Source of the DNA: 2-01-FULL-39-10-A sp964565795
GTDB lineage: Bacteria; Patescibacteriota; Microgenomatia; Levybacterales; UBA12049
Reading direction: 5' to 3'
Assembly (NCBI GenBank): GCA_964565795.1
Contig: CAZMGC010000006.1
Location: 1-41,454, forward strand
Length of the DNA: 41,454 nucleotides
Both the position numbers and the translations under genes were made by a program. Positions 39,917-41,454 of this stretch are shown piece by piece. Positions within the stretch are counted from its first letter, which is position 1; every line of letters starts with the position of its first letter. The notes beneath the pieces were generated by a model. The model worked only from the letters and a program-made list of their open reading frames with translations, did not search any database and was not told where the DNA came from.

Positions 39917-41454
39917 TCTAGAGCCGATATTTTTGGTTCAGCTGTTATTATTATTCTATCAGTTTTCTTCGTATTTGATATATTTTTGTCTCCTGCGCGT
40001 TTAGCTTCTTTTGACGCTCCTTATCATATTACCAATATGGCACAATTTTTTCTAGCTCTAAAAGCAGGAGATTTTCCAGTGGCTTGGAATAATGGGATTG
40101 GTAATTATGGCCTTCCAATGGGGCTTGTCGCGCATCAACTAACTAATTATTTGGGCGCAATAATTATTTTCCTTGGGTTTACTCCTGAAAATGCCTATAA
40201 AATAATTTCTTTATTAGGAATAAGTCTTTCTTCGTTGTCATTCTATGCATTTTTAAGAATTTATTTTAAACCACTTCCATCGATTGCAGGAGTTATTCTG
40301 TATATATTTACCTCATATAAAATAATTAATTTTTACGTACGAGGTGCAATGCCTGAGATATTTGCGGCTACTTTTCTTCCATTAATTTTAATTGGAATGT
40401 ATTTATTTATAAAAAGAAGAAGGGTGCATGGTTTATTCATTTCTTCTGTGTCTTTATTTCTTTTAGCCCTAAATCATCCAATGATGCTTTTAATTTTTTC
40501 GTTTATTTATCTGCCTTATCTAGTATTTTTACTTATTGAAGAAAAAAAGACGGCAAAAAGTTTGATTAACATAAAACAATTAAGGGATTTATTTTTAATT
40601 GGTTTGTTTTCGATTTTAGGACTTGGGATTGCAAGTTATTACTTGCTGCCTTTAAATCTGGAAATAAAATATTTTTATTACGGCGTAGGAAATCATCTTA
40701 CTCCAAATTCTTTTTTAAACCCAATTGATTATTTAAAGTATGATTGGAGATATTTTACAAGTTCTGAAATATTTCCAAGGGGTCACATAATATTTCCTGG
40801 AATTATTGAATTTGCTTCAATTATTCTCGGTATTGGGTTGGTTATTTTTAAATGGATTAAAAAGGACAGGAGTATTGGCATATTAGAATTTAGTTTAGCT
40901 GCTGGAATTTTAATTCTTATATTTACTTCTCCTGTAACAAATATTTTCTATGAAAAAATTAATATTTTAAGTAATATCCAATTTCCATGGAGAATGCTTT
41001 CGGCATTTATTTTTATTCCGCCAATTATATTTGCAGCTTTTTTTACAAAAATTAATAGAAGTTATTTAATTCTTGGTTTCATAGTACTTGTTTCAATATT
41101 TCAGTTTAGACAGTTATATGGAAAAAACTATATAAAATATTCTCCCCAAATTTATTACTCATCCATTTATAATCCACATTCAGTTCTTATGAACCCCATC
41201 TGGACAGGGAAGAGTGAAGATTATCCGGTAAAAGCGGAAAAAGCAGAGATACTTGAGGGAGAGGGCGTAATAACAAGCAAGGAAATAAAAAACTCATCAA
41301 GAAGATATGAAATTAATGCTAAAACTCCACTAAAGATGGTAGACTATACTTTCTACTTCTCAGGATGGAATCTCTATATTGACGGAGACCCTACACCCAT
41401 AGAATTCCAAGACCCTAACTACAGAGGTGTAATTACGTACCAGGTGCCACAGGG
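39908..41454 (+). CDS. PTPS-related (PF10131-like) GT-C membrane protein, partial at window end
   Basis: Open frame from GTG 39908 to the window edge, 515 full codons, no stop. The first outer loop has LASFDAPYHITNMAQFF (Asp36), then NYGLPMGLVAHQLTNYLGAII, VRGAMPEIFAATFLP (like VRGDIGEIYAY in the 20265 product) and FPWRMLSAFIFIPP. The end of the visible part is the outer beta domain with YFSGWNLYIDG and NYRGVITYQVPQG, so only the last helix is probably missing. Third member of this family in the locus. GT-C transferase function is inferred. Confidence 0.78.
   Translation, partial: MRLSRADIFGSAVIIILSVFFVFDIFLSPARLASFDAPYHITNMAQFFLALKAGDFPVAWNNGIGNYGLPMGLVAHQLTNYLGAIIIFLGFTPENAYKIISLLGISLSSLSFYAFLRIYFKPLPSIAGVILYIFTSYKIINFYVRGAMPEIFAATFLPLILIGMYLFIKRRRVHGLFISSVSLFLLALNHPMMLLIFSFIYLPYLVFLLIEEKKTAKSLINIKQLRDLFLIGLFSILGLGIASYYLLPLNLEIKYFYYGVGNHLTPNSFLNPIDYLKYDWRYFTSSEIFPRGHIIFPGIIEFASIILGIGLVIFKWIKKDRSIGILEFSLAAGILILIFTSPVTNIFYEKINILSNIQFPWRMLSAFIFIPPIIFAAFFTKINRSYLILGFIVLVSIFQFRQLYGKNYIKYSPQIYYSSIYNPHSVLMNPIWTGKSEDYPVKAEKAEILEGEGVITSKEIKNSSRRYEINAKTPLKMVDYTFYFSGWNLYIDGDPTPIEFQDPNYRGVITYQVPQ

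Noticed and set aside
1..41454. UGA recoded as Gly or Trp
   Set aside because: TGA ends several frames at sensible positions with overlapping starts (for example 851-853, 4354-4356, 5461-5463) and does not occur inside conserved domains.
1..41454. CRISPR array or cas genes
   Set aside because: No regularly spaced repeats and no Cas-like protein were seen.

Overview
The window is one AT-rich, very gene-dense bacterial scaffold piece, most likely from a Candidatus Patescibacteria (CPR) genome, possibly Microgenomates-like. The evidence is the small genes, 1-14 nt overlaps between neighbours, a DUF5652 protein, a DUF1003 protein, long runs of GT-C membrane proteins and a run of 10 Ns typical of a metagenome assembly. 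UGA is used as stop in several genes, so the Gracilibacteria/Absconditabacteria recoding is not in use. Lineage is inference from gene content only.

Region 1 (2-14847) is a mixed housekeeping and accessory block: HAD phosphatase plus mevalonate-type decarboxylase (with an Asp-to-Asn change at a key motif), topoisomerase IB, a membrane-anchored LysM protein, two S51-type peptidases, two tandem RBBP9/YdeN-type hydrolases, a second HAD phosphatase, an RmlC-like epimerase broken by an assembly gap, an atypical Nramp transporter overlapping a secreted thermonuclease, an EEP-family phosphoesterase, an unrecognised 139-aa protein, endonuclease III with a degenerate Fe-S motif, a DUF1003 protein, Lon protease under a CIRCE-like heat-shock operator, and a 41-aa membrane peptide.

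Region 2 (14834-15136) is the only sizeable non-coding patch. It holds tRNA-Glu(CTC) on the minus strand with its own terminator, a 24-bp copy of the tRNA 3' end 141 bp away, and a GC-rich palindromic element between them. No gene-free stretch exceeds 300 bases.

Region 3 (15137-41454) is a surface-glycan locus. It contains seven GT2 glycosyltransferases (three DPM1/ALG5-like), one GT4 enzyme, a Wzx-type flippase, and ten large polytopic GT-C-like proteins (ArnT/PMT-like, PTPS-related, YfhO and unassigned), plus a free-standing C-terminal half of one. The likely logic is that DPM1/ALG5-like enzymes charge polyprenyl phosphate with sugar, GT-C enzymes use these donors on the outer face of the membrane, and the other GT2/GT4 enzymes build a lipid-linked glycan that the flippase exports. 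A DUF5652 gene on the opposite strand interrupts the plus-strand run at 26.7 kb, and a three-gene minus-strand operon faces it at 37-39.9 kb.

Two features run through the window. First, at 15 transcription-unit starts a sigma70-type -10 hexamer lies 6-8 nt before the start codon, implying leaderless mRNAs. Second, all four convergent protein-gene pairs overlap tail to tail. The CIRCE-like site at lon, the tRNA-tail repeat, and the shared C-terminal domain of YfhO and PTPS-related proteins are the most distinctive single observations.
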